NCBI GenBank assembly: GCA_002071485.1
Contig: MWFF01000121.1
Location: 1 to 51,417 of the forward strand
Direction of reading: 5' to 3'
Source of the DNA: Verrucomicrobia bacterium ADurb.Bin006
GTDB taxonomy: Bacteria > Verrucomicrobiota > Verrucomicrobiia > Limisphaerales > J093
DNA: 51,417 bases
Under the pieces are notes generated by a model. The model was not told the DNA's origin. It saw only the letters and a list, made by a program, of their open reading frames with translations, and ran no database searches. Positions 43,010 to 51,417 of this stretch are shown here, piece after piece (position 1 is the stretch's first letter; every line of letters begins with the position of its first letter). The position numbers and the translations under genes were made by a program.

Positions 43010-45640
43010 TTACCGGGCACGGACTCGATAGAACCGCGCGGTTCCAAGCGGCACCGGGATTCTCCAGGATGTGATGCCGGTGGTCGATGCGGTGAGCGTT
43101 GCTGCCACTTCGCCGATGTGCGTCGCTGTCGCGCCCTCGAGCACTTCGTACGTGCGGCCGTACACCGAGGTCCAGGAAAGCGTCGGCGGCGCTGGAAAAA
43201 TGGCTACGGTGACCGGAACCTCAGGTCCGATCAGTCGGAATTCAACAGGCGCGGTTTGGTAGCGGGCGCCGTCGGAGGCGGTCACCACGGCAACCACGCT
43301 GTGTTGACCCGCGCCGAGTTCGGTTCCCGGCAAGACGAATGCCGCCGTCTGCGCATTCGTCATTGCGGCCAGCCAGCCCCCAGTCCCGAACAGTTCGATC
43401 CGATCGATGTCCGTCCGATTCGCCATCACATCGAATGGCATCACGGCTTCGACCGCGAACTCGGTCTGCCCGACCGGACACCGCAAGGTTGCTTCGAGCG
43501 GGGTGTTGCAGATGCGGACTCGAGTGGTGGCGCGGGTTTGAGTCCGCACCGAACTGCCTTCATAGGCCACGGCTGTCAGTTCATGGTGACCGTCGGGGTA
43601 GGCTGCACTGTCGAAGGGGAAAGTCAGATCGAGCTTTGCGCTTCCGGCGGTCACATAGAGGTGATTCCGAGGGGCCAGATCGGGTCGGTTCTCATCAAGT
43701 CGCACCGGCGCCGAGGGGTCCATTTGGAAGTGATCGGGAGCGGACCACGCGCATTCGATCTGGGCCGCGGCGAGGCCCGGCGAGCGGGCATAGAGGAAGA
43801 AGGAGACAAGCTTGTCGCTCATGACGAAGATGTCCTCGGCTGACACCCCGTCCGGCCCCTGCAGCATGGGAGATGCGTTCACTTCTTGCAGAACCTGGCG
43901 GACCAGATTGGCCGTGGTGCCGGCGGGTGGATTGGTGGCTCCGACTGTGATGCTCTCGCCGTTAGTCTTGATCAGTGTGCATTGCAGGACATCGCCTTCG
44001 GCCGCGGTCGCGTCGATTGTGTAGGAGCGCCATGGCCGCGCCGCGGAATCGACGAATCGAGGTTGGGCAGGGTGGACGAGGGTTGTCAGGGATGGTCCGC
44101 TCCCCTGCGACTCGATGGCGGTGAGGCTGACATCCTCTCCGGAGCGTCCGGGTAGGAGCGAGATCAGCCTGATGCGATCGCCCACCGCGGTGGCGGCGAC
44201 GAGGGTGGCATTGGACTGGCTGTTGACCAACGTGGCGAGGTTGGTTGCCACGGACTCCAAAGTCGCTCCCGCGGGCACGGTCCAGTCGAAGCTGGTCGGA
44301 CCGATCCCGATCGAGACGGCGTTGCCTTCCGCCGGGGGCAGGTTGGTCACGGTGAAGGCCAGGACACCGTCCACGAACAAATCCACCTGCTGCAAGGGAC
44401 GCGTCGCATCCGCGGCCCGGAATTGCAGGCTGAGATTAGTGATTCCCACGAGCATCGGTGGTTCGGACGATGACGGCGGTTCATGGAGCGCGACGCCGTC
44501 TGGTGCGCGGATTCCGTTGGCCGAGGCGGCGTGGCCGTTTTGAAAGCCCCATGCTCCCATACCGGGACGGGCGAAGGGGGCGGCCAGCGGCTCACCCACG
44601 AGGACACCCTGATACGGGCTGGCCAGGCCTTGATAGCAGCATTCGGCAATGGTGAAGCCGCGGGCCTGGTAGAAATAGACGCTCGGGTCCGGGAACTTCT
44701 CCGTGTAGTTGCACGGCTCGACGACCGTGCCGTAGCTGGCCGTGGCGCCCGCGCGAAGGAACGCCAGGAGGTTCGTCTGGCCGCATGGCTCGAAGAGGCA
44801 GCCTCCGTAGGAGGTGAGGCTGTCCGCCATCGCCCCCGGCACGAACGTGTCCTTGGTGACGCTGAACTGGGCGAGACCGGTTTGCATGCCCAACAGGTCG
44901 GACAATCCGGAGGTTTGGTTCGAGTTGGTTGCGATCAGCGGAAACAAGCCGTTGATCTGCATGTCCAGAATCGCATTGTCGAAATTCGGGAACCGCACAT
45001 TCCGGGCTGAGTCGGTGGTTTTCTGGAGCAGGACGGTTTGGGTGGGGAAGGCGCCGTCGCTGGCCACGCCGCGATCCACGGTCTGCATGGCCTCTGCGAG
45101 GATTTCCGCGGTCAGCATGGTCGCCAGAAAGCGCGGTTCGTTTGTCGTATCGGGTTGGGAGCCGAACGCCCGTTCGGTGGCGAAGTACGAGTTGTTTCCT
45201 TCGGGCGAGATTCGGCAGGGGCTCGAAGTCCGCCAGTCGTTGGTCTTGAATCCGTAGAACAGCACCGATGTCGTGCTGTTCACGTCACGTCCGTCGATCA
45301 CCCTGTATGGAATGTCCATCGAGAGGACGACGAATCGGATCTGGCTGGCCAGGCGGCGCTCGGTCAACGCCGTGAGAAGCGGGTTCACCAGCAGATTCTG
45401 GCACTGCGTGCGAGTCCAGTCGGTCCTGCTGCCTGTCCACGCGATGCGGACGATGTTCCGCGGGGGCAACTGGCGGCGTTCGCGATAGTAGTTGCCCAGC
45501 GCCATGGAATTGGCGCTGTGCGAGTTCACCACCACTGCGACATCCAGGCCGCTGCCGCCGGCCTGAGTCAGCGCAAACGGAAGGGCCAGCAAACACAGCG
45601 GCGCGAGCAGGCGTTGAATCCAGTGGGCGTCTTGTCTCAT
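43010..45640 (-). CDS. TIGR03790-family exported protein
   Basis: An 876-residue protein. After a signal peptide (LLAPLCLLALPFALTQA) comes the family opening DVAVVVNSHSANSMALGNYY and RERRQLPPRNIVRIAW, and later LSMDIPYRVIDGRDVNSTTS and GGCLFEPCGQTNLLAFLRAG. The C-terminal half has repeated beta-sandwich-like modules and a final TARFYRVRAR tail. The family is frequent in Verrucomicrobiota and related phyla. It has caspase- or gingipain-like outline features (an S-H and a GGC...-type pattern), but the activity is not proven. The start at 45640 (MRQDAHWIQRLL) gives a proper signal peptide; the frame is open to 45715. Confidence 0.88.
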   Translation of the reverse strand: MRQDAHWIQRLLAPLCLLALPFALTQAGGSGLDVAVVVNSHSANSMALGNYYRERRQLPPRNIVRIAWTGSRTDWTRTQCQNLLVNPLLTALTERRLASQIRFVVLSMDIPYRVIDGRDVNSTTSVLFYGFKTNDWRTSSPCRISPEGNNSYFATERAFGSQPDTTNEPRFLATMLTAEILAEAMQTVDRGVASDGAFPTQTVLLQKTTDSARNVRFPNFDNAILDMQINGLFPLIATNSNQTSGLSDLLGMQTGLAQFSVTKDTFVPGAMADSLTSYGGCLFEPCGQTNLLAFLRAGATASYGTVVEPCNYTEKFPDPSVYFYQARGFTIAECCYQGLASPYQGVLVGEPLAAPFARPGMGAWGFQNGHAASANGIRAPDGVALHEPPSSSEPPMLVGITNLSLQFRAADATRPLQQVDLFVDGVLAFTVTNLPPAEGNAVSIGIGPTSFDWTVPAGATLESVATNLATLVNSQSNATLVAATAVGDRIRLISLLPGRSGEDVSLTAIESQGSGPSLTTLVHPAQPRFVDSAARPWRSYTIDATAAEGDVLQCTLIKTNGESITVGATNPPAGTTANLVRQVLQEVNASPMLQGPDGVSAEDIFVMSDKLVSFFLYARSPGLAAAQIECAWSAPDHFQMDPSAPVRLDENRPDLAPRNHLYVTAGSAKLDLTFPFDSAAYPDGHHELTAVAYEGSSVRTQTRATTRVRICNTPLEATLRCPVGQTEFAVEAVMPFDVMANRTDIDRIELFGTGGWLAAMTNAQTAAFVLPGTELGAGQHSVVAVVTASDGARYQTAPVEFRLIGPEVPVTVAIFPAPPTLSWTSVYGRTYEVLEGATATHIGEVAATLTASTTGITSWRIPVPLGTARFYRVRAR

Positions 45641-45767
45641 GATCCGTTGATCCTGTTGGCCAGGCGCGGTCGTTGTCGGCCCGCGGACTGTGCCCGGTGG
45701 AACTGCTGCCCGCAAGCCTCAAGGAGACGCCTCGTGTTGTCGGAGGGACGATGGCGGAATGCCGGAT

Positions 45768-46157
45768 GGTGCATCTGGTTTTTGTCGGTGTTCTGTCGCC
45801 CGGTGAGGGTGCCGGGCCTACAACGGATCGAGATTGCCGGAGGGGCGGCGCCTGTCTGCCGCCTGCCTGCCGGCAGGGCAGACAGGTCCTCGTCGCCCGC
45901 CAACAGGGTTTGCAGGTCTCTTCGCCGGGGACGAGGACGCCCCCACTCCGGCCTCCGACTCACGGACAGCTTAAGCCGGCAGCAAGCCGGCGCCCCGGCC
46001 TTCGTGTGTGTGAGCATTGCACTCCAGGCCGCGTACCCTGTCTGCGCCGCAAAGCGCAGCGGCCTGTCTGCCGTGTCGGGCACGGCACAGGCAGGCGCGG
46101 CAGGCAGGCACCCCCGCGGCGCGTGCTCGATTCCCACCGATGACCTTCAGATGCACT
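45768..46157 (-). mobile_element. MITE-like element, family 1, copy C, with internal insertion
   Basis: About 390 bp, in the opposite orientation to copies A and B. The plus strand begins GGTGCATCTGGTTTTTGTCGG and ends ACCTTCAGATGCACT. Compared with copy B, it carries about 175 extra bp in the middle (about 45842-46015), including CGCCTGCCTGCCGGCAGGGC and AGCCGGCAGCAAGCCGGCGC, themselves palindromic. No direct repeat flanks it. It may be a composite of two copies or host a second small palindrome. Confidence 0.7.
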
Positions 46158-46229
46158 GAACGGGGCGCCAAGGGCGCTCTTTTTCATTCGCGTTTCGGGC
46201 TCGAGTCGGCTAGAGATAGGGAGTTTCCA

Positions 46230-47045
46230 ATGAAATCGACCGTGCCTGTTGCTTCTCGAAGCCGTTCAGTCGGGGGTTTCACGCTGATCGAACTGCTGGT
46301 TGTCATCGCCATCATCGCCATTCTGGCCGGCATGCTGTTGCCGGCGTTGGCGCGCGCCAAGGACAAGGGGCAGCGTATCAGTTGCATGAACAACCTCAAG
46401 CAAGTCAGCCTTTTCCTGCAATTGTACACCGACGATTACAACGACATCTTTCCGGCCCACCGAAACCAGAACGTGAACAATGCCGATGAAATCGTCTCGC
46501 TCACCAACTGGTGGGGAACGACGATTATCGGATACGCCCGAAACCAGTCGAATCTGTTCCGGTGTCCGGCCATCAAGGGCAAGCGCCTGGACAACGGCCT
46601 GCGCTGGGAGTGGAAGTTCGACTGCCACAAGGTCGGGTACGGCATCAATTCGTGGTTCCTCAGTCTGTGGCCGTACACCGATCAAAGCCTCACGGTCGGC
46701 GGCATCCGATTCGAGACGAAACCTTGGTTCAAGCGCACGTCGATCGTGACGCCCACCGACACGCTCATGATCGGCGACTCCATGCCCAAGATCGACGGCA
46801 TGTGGAGCAGCAGTTGCTACTGGCCCTGGGCCTGCATGGACCCCAAAAACTCCCAGTACGGCGGATACGAGGGAATCGACCGCAACCGCCATCGCGACAC
46901 CGGCGTGGTTGTGTTCACGGACGGCCATGCCGAAGCGCGCAAAGACGCCAAAATCAACCCTCCGCGCGATCCGGGCTTCGGCGACGCTCGAGGTCTGATC
47001 AATTCCAGGTATTGGGACCCGCTCAAGCGCGGCGGCGACCGCTAG
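46230..47045 (+). CDS. Prepilin-like protein with H-x9-DG tail
   Basis: A 271-residue protein. The class III signal sequence [20 protein letters not shown] is the type II secretion/type IV pilus prepilin cleavage site and first helix. A conserved [20 protein letters not shown] follows, then the C-terminal H-x9-DG pattern, [18 protein letters not shown]. This group is greatly expanded in Planctomycetota and Verrucomicrobiota. It is presumably processed by a prepilin peptidase and assembled in a pseudopilus or exposed on the surface. The ATG at 46230 is chosen for its position before the leader. Confidence 0.92.
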   Translation: MKSTVPVASRSRSVGGFTLIELLVVIAIIAILAGMLLPALARAKDKGQRISCMNNLKQVSLFLQLYTDDYNDIFPAHRNQNVNNADEIVSLTNWWGTTIIGYARNQSNLFRCPAIKGKRLDNGLRWEWKFDCHKVGYGINSWFLSLWPYTDQSLTVGGIRFETKPWFKRTSIVTPTDTLMIGDSMPKIDGMWSSSCYWPWACMDPKNSQYGGYEGIDRNRHRDTGVVVFTDGHAEARKDAKINPPRDPGFGDARGLINSRYWDPLKRGGDR

Positions 47046-47122
47046 CCCGCATATTTCATACTCCATCCTGCACAGGGCGATCAGACTTCGCAAGAGGACT
47101 GCTATGCAGGCTAGAAAAGCAA
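47043..47122 (+). repeat. Hairpin-ended repeat, family 3, copy 3
   Basis: Begins in the prepilin stop codon as TAGCCCGCATATTT and ends TATGCAGGCTAGAAAAGCA. The core CGATCAGACTTCGCAAGAGG matches copy 2 at all but one position. The inverted ends are TAGCC.GCAT/ATGC.GGCTA. The 240 bp beyond it to trpF hold no recognisable gene. Confidence 0.75.
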
Positions 47123-47362
47123 AACCGCGCCAGGCTTGAGCGACAGAGATATGCAACATACTGTTCCTATCGAAGAACGCCTTCACGACCGACAGAATGC
47201 TCGTGGTCCCTTTCTGGGCGCGATTTTGCCAACTAGCTCGGTCACGGTTCCTCGCGAAGCGTGTGAAATAATCGGGCTGGCCCGCATGGGTCCACAGCGT
47301 CGAGTTGTCGGCGTTCCCCAGGTCACAACCCCATGAAACATGCGGACCAGCCCGAGAATCTC

Positions 47363-48022
47363 ATGCCGGTCCGGATCAAGATTTGCGGGATCACATCGAT
47401 CGAAGATGCTGTGAGCGCACTGAATGCCGGCGCGGATGCGCTGGGCCTGATGTTTTATCCGCCCAGCCCCCGTTGCGTTTCCCTCGACGCAGCAAGTGCC
47501 ATTGTCGCATGCGTGCCGCCGACCGTGGCGACGGTTGGTGTTTTTGTGGACCCCGAGGCGGACTTCGTGCGCGAAGCCATCGCCCGCACTGGACTGAACA
47601 CGCTGCAGTTTCATGGCAACGAAACACCCGAGTTCTGCGCTCAATTTGGGTTGAAAACGATCAAGGCCTTCCGTTTGCGCAACCGCGCCGCGCTCGACGG
47701 AGTCCGCGCCCACTCGCTTTCGGCCTGGTTGCTGGACAGTTGTGTCCCGGGCGTTCCGGGCGGCAGCGGGCAGACGTTCAACTGGGATCTGGCCGTCGAG
47801 GCAAAGCGGTGGGGCAATCCGGTCTTTCTGGCGGGAGGACTGACTCCGGAGAATGTTCGGGACGCGGTCCGGCGCGTTGCGCCGTTTGGGGTGGACGTAT
47901 CGAGCGGTGTCGAGGCTTCGCCCGGACGCAAGGATCCCGTTCGACTCAGGCGGTTCATCGCCGAGGCACGGGCCGGAGCGGACGAATCGCCGATGGCCCT
48001 CGGTTTGCCGCAGCGGGTCTGA
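47363..48022 (+). CDS. trpF: Phosphoribosylanthranilate isomerase
   Basis: A 219-residue TIM-barrel enzyme of tryptophan synthesis that isomerises phosphoribosylanthranilate. Motifs: VRIKICGITSIEDAVSALNA with the catalytic Cys, GADALGLMFYPPSPRCVSLD, TVGVFVDPEADFVREAIART, LNTLQFHGNETPEFCAQFG, NPVFLAGGLTPENVRDAVRR and GVDVSSGVEASPGRKDPVRL with the catalytic Asp region. The ATG at 47363 (MPVRIKICGITS) fits the family; an ATG at 47333 adds ten residues. It stands apart from other trp genes. Confidence 0.95.
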   Translation: MPVRIKICGITSIEDAVSALNAGADALGLMFYPPSPRCVSLDAASAIVACVPPTVATVGVFVDPEADFVREAIARTGLNTLQFHGNETPEFCAQFGLKTIKAFRLRNRAALDGVRAHSLSAWLLDSCVPGVPGGSGQTFNWDLAVEAKRWGNPVFLAGGLTPENVRDAVRRVAPFGVDVSSGVEASPGRKDPVRLRRFIAEARAGADESPMALGLPQRV

Positions 48023-48052
48023 GCCGCAAGACCGAACACCGCGGGATTGGCC

Positions 48053-49093
48053 GTGAACGAAGCCCTTCGCCAGGAATCCAGGAGACTCGAACAGTCCTGG
48101 ACGCGTCACAGCGCGCAGATGCTCGAGACCTACCTGGTCGCCGATGTCGAAGACCCGCGCATCAATGTCCAGAGCCTCCTGACGCGTCATTTCCTCATCT
48201 TCGCCTTGTCGGGGCGGCATTTCGAGATGGCCGACGCGGAGCTGCGCTTTGCGGCCTGCCTCAACTGGATACTTAGGTTCGCCAAGGAGAACCCCGATGT
48301 CGATGCCATGGCGGGCGTTCGGCACGCGCTGCAATGCGGCGCCGATAACGCTGAAGGGGTGGAGTTGCCGCATTTTCTCCGCGCGACTTATCGTGCGCTT
48401 TCGGCGGGCGCGGAGGGCGGGGCCGCGCCGGACTACGTGAGCGCGGCTCTCGAGGGCGTGGCGTTCGACGGGAGGCGGCCCCGCCTGCCCGCCAGCGTTC
48501 TGGATACGTTCATGGACCTCTGGCGCACAGTGCTTTCCTCCGAAACATCACCAGCGCGGCGTGTGCTGGAGCCGGCCTGCGGCAGCGCCAACGATTACCG
48601 CTTCCTGGAGGCCTGCGGGCTTGCGAGCCGGGTGGATTACACCGGATTCGATCTGTGCGAGCACAATGTGCGGAATGCTCGGAAGCTCTTTCCGCGCGCG
48701 CATTTCGAGGTCGGGAACGTCTTCGAGATTGCCGCCGGCGATCGTTCATACGATCATTCGTTCGTGCATGATCTCTTCGAGCATCTTTCCCCCGAGGGGA
48801 TTCGGGCGGCGGCGAAGGAACTGTGCCGTGTGACGCGCCGCAGCCTCTGTCTGCACTTCTTCAACATGGATGAAATCGATGCCCACGTCGTGCGCCCCGT
48901 CGAGGAGTATCATTGGAACACGCTGAGTCTGGATCGTATGACCGAGCTGTTCGCGGAGGAGGGATTCAACGGTCGGGGCTACCATATCGGAACCTACCTG
49001 CGCCGGCGTGTCGGCTGCGAGCACACGCATAATCCCCGCGCTTACACGCTGATTCTGGGGGCTTCGACTCCGGCCGCGGATCGAGCACGATGA
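48053..49093 (+). CDS. SAM-dependent methyltransferase
   Basis: A 346-residue protein. The first 165 residues are helical and family-less. The class I methyltransferase motif I is RRVLEPACGSANDYRFLEA, then DYTGFDLCEHNVRNARKLFP, then VGNVFEIAAGDRSYDHSFVH, followed by DLFEHLSPEGIRAAAKELCR. The substrate is unknown. Start is GTG 48053 (VNEALRQESRR) or TTG 48047. Its stop overlaps the next gene's ATG by 4 bp (ATGA), so the two are coupled. trpF lies 30 bp upstream on the same strand. Confidence 0.87.
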   Translation: MNEALRQESRRLEQSWTRHSAQMLETYLVADVEDPRINVQSLLTRHFLIFALSGRHFEMADAELRFAACLNWILRFAKENPDVDAMAGVRHALQCGADNAEGVELPHFLRATYRALSAGAEGGAAPDYVSAALEGVAFDGRRPRLPASVLDTFMDLWRTVLSSETSPARRVLEPACGSANDYRFLEACGLASRVDYTGFDLCEHNVRNARKLFPRAHFEVGNVFEIAAGDRSYDHSFVHDLFEHLSPEGIRAAAKELCRVTRRSLCLHFFNMDEIDAHVVRPVEEYHWNTLSLDRMTELFAEEGFNGRGYHIGTYLRRRVGCEHTHNPRAYTLILGASTPAADRAR

Positions 49094-50016
49094 AAGCCAT
49101 CCGAAGGAGAATATTTTCCATACTGAAGGGTCCGCGGCATACGCGACAAAGACTCCTCACCCCGTCCCTCTCCCATCCGACCTGCCTGCCGAAGCCCGGG
49201 CGCAGGCAGGTGGGAGAGGGTGCCCGGAGGGCGGGTGAGGGTGACGGTGTCTCACATCCCACGGATTCCTCTGCAAACGTCCTGCGTGTCCTGCTGTTTC
49301 TCGCACTTTCATGCCCGGTTGTTTGGTCTGCGGTTCCGGAAATCGCAGGGCCTGAAACTCGAGAAGGCGAGCGCGCGGCGGTGGAAGATGCCGCGGAGGT
49401 TGCGCACAAGAGCACGGGCCAGAAGGTCGCCGAATACTTGCGCGGACACGGGGCCTCGAAGACCACCACGATCATCGCCATCTCCACCCTGCCGATCGTC
49501 GAACTGCGTGGCGCGATCCCAGTCGGACACATTCTCTATCCGGACATGGAGAAATCGACCCGTCTGGGCCGGGACGACCTCGAGCGATCTGCGCGGATCT
49601 TTGTCTATGCGGTGGTGGGCAATATGTTGCCCGTGCCGTTCATTCTGCTGCTGCTCGGGCCGATATCCAGGATCTGCATGAAGGTGCCGTGGGGCAAGAG
49701 GTTCTTCGATTGGCTCTTTGCCCGCACCCGGCGCAGGACTGCCGATATCGAAAAGTACGAGACCTTGGGTCTGACCGTGTTCGTCGCGATTCCTCTGCCG
49801 GCCACGGGCGCCTGGACCGGGGCTTTGGCTGGCTGGCTGTTGGGAATGAGCTTCGGTCACTGCCTGCTTTCCATCTTTCTCGGCGTGGCGATTGCCGGTG
49901 TGATCATGACCGTCCTTGCGCTGATGGGCTGGATCGGCGCCGCCATCGCCGGCGTCGTTCTGCTGGCCTTCTTTCTTGGCATTCTGGCGAAGGCGCTGAA
50001 GGCTGCAGACCTGTGA
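49090..50016 (+). CDS. COG2426 small multidrug export-type membrane protein
   Basis: A 308-residue protein. The conserved part starts TIIAISTLPIVELRGAIPVG, the COG2426 (DUF2178-like) signature, then FVYAVVGNMLPVPFILLLLG, KRFFDWLFARTRRRTADIEK, and ALAGWLLGMSFGHCLLSIFL. About five membrane helices occupy residues 125-305, preceded by a signal-like segment (NVLRVLLFLALSCPVVWS). Export of drugs is a family label, not a proven activity. The region 49155-49240 in the N-terminus is an in-frame palindromic repeat, so the first 65 residues do not look native. The start overlaps the methyltransferase stop. Confidence 0.82.
   Translation: MKAIRRRIFSILKGPRHTRQRLLTPSLSHPTCLPKPGRRQVGEGARRAGEGDGVSHPTDSSANVLRVLLFLALSCPVVWSAVPEIAGPETREGERAAVEDAAEVAHKSTGQKVAEYLRGHGASKTTTIIAISTLPIVELRGAIPVGHILYPDMEKSTRLGRDDLERSARIFVYAVVGNMLPVPFILLLLGPISRICMKVPWGKRFFDWLFARTRRRTADIEKYETLGLTVFVAIPLPATGAWTGALAGWLLGMSFGHCLLSIFLGVAIAGVIMTVLALMGWIGAAIAGVVLLAFFLGILAKALKAADL
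49155..49240. repeat. Palindromic repeat inserted in the start of the membrane protein gene
   Basis: An 86-bp inverted repeat. The left arm runs CCTCACCCCGTCCCTCTCCC and CCTGCCTGC; the right arm GCAGGCAGGTGGGAGAGGG and GCGGGTGAGG. It is of the widespread 'CCTCACCC..CTCTCCC' type. It keeps the frame, adding about 29 codons (PSLSHPTCLPKPGRRQ) between the start and the hydrophobic signal. Confidence 0.8.
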
Positions 50017-50099
50017 CGGGCGGCTTGATTCAATGGATGGCAGACGTGACGGTCGGTGATTATGAAGGAGCTTGAACAGCGGTTCATGAAGCGGATCAA

Positions 50100-50714
50100 C
50101 CGGCAGCGGAAGCGGTCTGGCACGTTGGGGCGAAGCGGTTCGCGAATGCTGCCGACATCGGTTGGGCGAGGTCGCGCGCCTGGCCCTGGCGCGAGCGCCT
50201 GCCGATCACAGGGCTTTGGCGGAAGCCTAACTTGACGGAGTGAACGCGGGGCTGGCGGCCTTGGGCGCCGCGCCGCCCGAGTATCTGCTCCTGCGCTCGA
50301 CTCCGCGTTCCTGGCTGCCCGAGGGCTCGATTCTGGTGGGTTACTCGATGTTTTTCACCCTGCAAGAGGGCGACGGAGCTGGAGAGAGGTCGTTGGGCTG
50401 CGTTCTTCGAGAATTGCTTCCAGCCGAGGCATTCGCGTTCTTTGCGCCGATTGCGACCGACTGGGATGCGGCGGTGGACGACACCGTACTCGAGAATCCG
50501 CCGGTGCCGTCGACAAACGTGTTCTCCTTCGAGTCATCGGGGCAGGGGAGCAACTTGGACGACTCCCAACCGGTCCGAGGTTGCCGGCATGCTCGATCAT
50601 GTCAAGCGCTGGGGCGGACGCGCCACGCCGGACTCGGTCGGATACGCGCTGGTCCGTCAATTCCGGAATCAGGCGATCCATCTGGTGCTCGAGCCCGTGA
50701 CGACCCGGTCCTGA
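50100..50714 (+). pseudogene. Penicillin acylase-family (Ntn hydrolase) gene remnant
   Basis: Several frames hold pieces in order: RHRLGEVARLALARAPADHR and ALAEA, then a TAA where a Tyr is usual (near 50205), then LDGVNAGLAALGAAPPEYLL, RSWLPEGSILVGYSMFFTLQ and AFAPIATDWDAA-like text to about 50550. In another frame MLDHVKRWGGRATPDSVGYA and LVRQFRNQAIHLVLEP follow. This is the order of penicillin/AHL acylases, whose alpha-chain ends before the nucleophilic Ser. That Ser-Asn-Asn region is missing, so a deletion, a nonsense and a frameshift are all present. Confidence 0.7.
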
Positions 50715-50754
50715 CCATGCAAACCGCACGCATCCGATCATCGTGACTCCAGCA

Positions 50755-50880
50755 ATGAACGAGGACCAACCCCTCTCGACCATCGAAACCTCCGATGGCG
50801 TCGCCCGCTTCGTCACGACCCGCTGGAGCGTGGTGCGTCGGCTCTGGGACCCGCTCTCAGGACAGCCTGTGCGCGGCGGT
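50755..50880 (+). pseudogene. ECF sigma factor remnant (N-terminus)
   Basis: The start MNEDQPLSTIETSDGVARFV and the motif TTRWSVVRRL match the opening of ECF sigma factors of Planctomycetota/Verrucomicrobiota (FATTRWSVVLAA). Homology ends by about 50880, where IS21-like sequence starts. The rest of the frame is unrelated. It was probably cut by insertion or deletion next to the IS element. Confidence 0.5.
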
Positions 50881-50949
50881 GGGAACATGGCCCAATACGG
50901 GCGGTTTGAAAATGGACCGGGGCACTGGGGCCTGAGGGCGTCACGAAGA

Positions 50950-50975
50950 GGGCCGACGGATCTCTCCGCCGGCCC
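50950..50975. terminator. Hairpin downstream of istB
   Basis: GGGCCGACGGA and TCCGCCGGCCC pair with one mismatch around a TCTC loop. It lies 33 bp past the istB stop, read on the minus strand. No T-run follows, so it may be a structural element end rather than a classical terminator. Confidence 0.4.
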
Positions 50976-51007
50976 ATGGGAGGCTGTGCGCTGTGGGGTG
51001 GCCTGGA

Positions 51008-51417
51008 TTATGGCTCTTCGATTTGGTCCTTCATCCGGTAACTCTTCCCTTCGATGCGGACCGTTTCGGCGTGATGTAACAGGCGGTCGAGGAGCGCCGA
51101 GGTTAGGCTGGGATCATTGTTAAACATCTTGGCCCAGTGTTTGTAGGCCTGGTTGGTGGTCACGATGGTCGAGCCGTGCTCGTAGCGCTGGCTGAACACC
51201 TGGAAGAGGAAGTCAGCCCCCGCCTTATCGATGGGCAGGTATCCGAGTTCATCAACCTGGAGAATGTCCGGGCGCAGATACTTCTTGAGTTCGGCCTTGA
51301 TCCGATTGGTCGCTTGGGCGGCCACCAGGGTGTTGACGATGTCGATCGCCGTGGTGAACAAGACCGAGTGCCCCGATAGACACGCCTCATAGGCCAGCGC
51401 GGTGGCCAGATGCGTCT
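51008..51417 (-). CDS. istB: IS21-family IstB transposition helper, partial
   Basis: The last 136 residues are visible and the frame is open to the window edge, so the N-terminus lies outside. The AAA+ core follows THLATALAYEACLSGHSVLF (just after Walker A), RPDILQVDELGYLPIDKAGA (Walker B), ADFLFQVFSQRYEHGSTIVT and TNQAYKHWAKMFNNDPSLTS, ending in LLDRLLHHAETVRIEGKSYR. IstB binds ATP and DNA and helps the transposase IstA choose targets. istA should lie upstream, beyond the window. An N-terminal istB fragment also exists at 2008. Confidence 0.93.
   Translation of the reverse strand, partial: THLATALAYEACLSGHSVLFTTAIDIVNTLVAAQATNRIKAELKKYLRPDILQVDELGYLPIDKAGADFLFQVFSQRYEHGSTIVTTNQAYKHWAKMFNNDPSLTSALLDRLLHHAETVRIEGKSYRMKDQIEEP

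Overview
The window looks like a chromosomal segment of a GC-rich bacterium of the Verrucomicrobiota (PVC group). This is an inference from gene content. The markers are a TIGR03790-family surface protein, a prepilin-like protein with an H-x9-DG tail, DUF1080, Tat-exported Gfo/Idh/MocA and sugar-isomerase proteins, DUF5009, UroD-like proteins, a GH78 rhamnosidase, and several proteins ending in a '(F/Y)YRVR' tail. Kdo transferase (waaA) indicates a Gram-negative envelope. Most genes are intact, but both ends and several gaps are full of gene fragments and mobile-element debris.

Region by region. 1-2.3 kb is a junk zone: an RHS fragment abuts a CocE-type hydrolase fragment, followed by an antitoxin/PIN toxin pair and an IS21 istB remnant. 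2.3-9.3 kb holds an M1 aminopeptidase, a two-gene atpDC operon without the other ATP synthase genes, and a coupled GNAT / DUF116 / radical-SAM-SPASM cluster. 9.4-17.7 kb holds a geranylgeranyl-reductase-like flavoprotein, a lipoate ligase, an orphan ECF sigma factor, a UroD-like protein, lipA, a foreign-looking lipoprotein phosphodiesterase, and an ISAzo13-type transposase remnant. Short inverted-repeat elements are scattered between them.

17.7-25.2 kb is the most coherent module. A minus-strand operon encodes CotH kinase, a 124-aa exported protein, a DUF4956 membrane protein and a VTC polyphosphate polymerase domain. Divergent from it is an OmpR-type response regulator with a Pro/Arg-rich sensor kinase. 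The shared promoter region has four 7-bp boxes in two 11-bp-spaced pairs arranged as a dyad. This suggests the two-component system controls both itself and the CotH/DUF4956/VTC operon.

25.2-37.6 kb is a carbohydrate region: DUF1080, GH78 rhamnosidase, a fucose-isomerase-like protein, a TIM-barrel isomerase, DUF5009, a UroD-like protein and a Gfo/Idh/MocA oxidoreductase. 37.8-42.7 kb is an early tetrapyrrole operon (hemX/ccsA-like, hemA, hemC) and waaA, with a truncated exported protein between them. 42.7-50.0 kb holds the TIGR03790 protein, the prepilin-like protein, trpF, a methyltransferase and a COG2426 membrane protein. The last 1.3 kb is again debris: a dead penicillin-acylase gene, an ECF sigma remnant and an IS21 istB running off the edge.

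At least four non-coding repeat families are visible. Family 1 is a MITE-like element of about 0.2 kb in four copies, two of them flanked by 8-bp direct repeats. Family 2 is a roughly 270-bp inverted-repeat element whose ends resemble those of the ISAzo13 remnant. Family 3 is a 70-80 bp hairpin-ended repeat that sits at or just after stop codons three times. Family 4 is a roughly 75-85 bp repeat present at 9700 and 14003. No rRNA, tRNA or CRISPR array was recognised.
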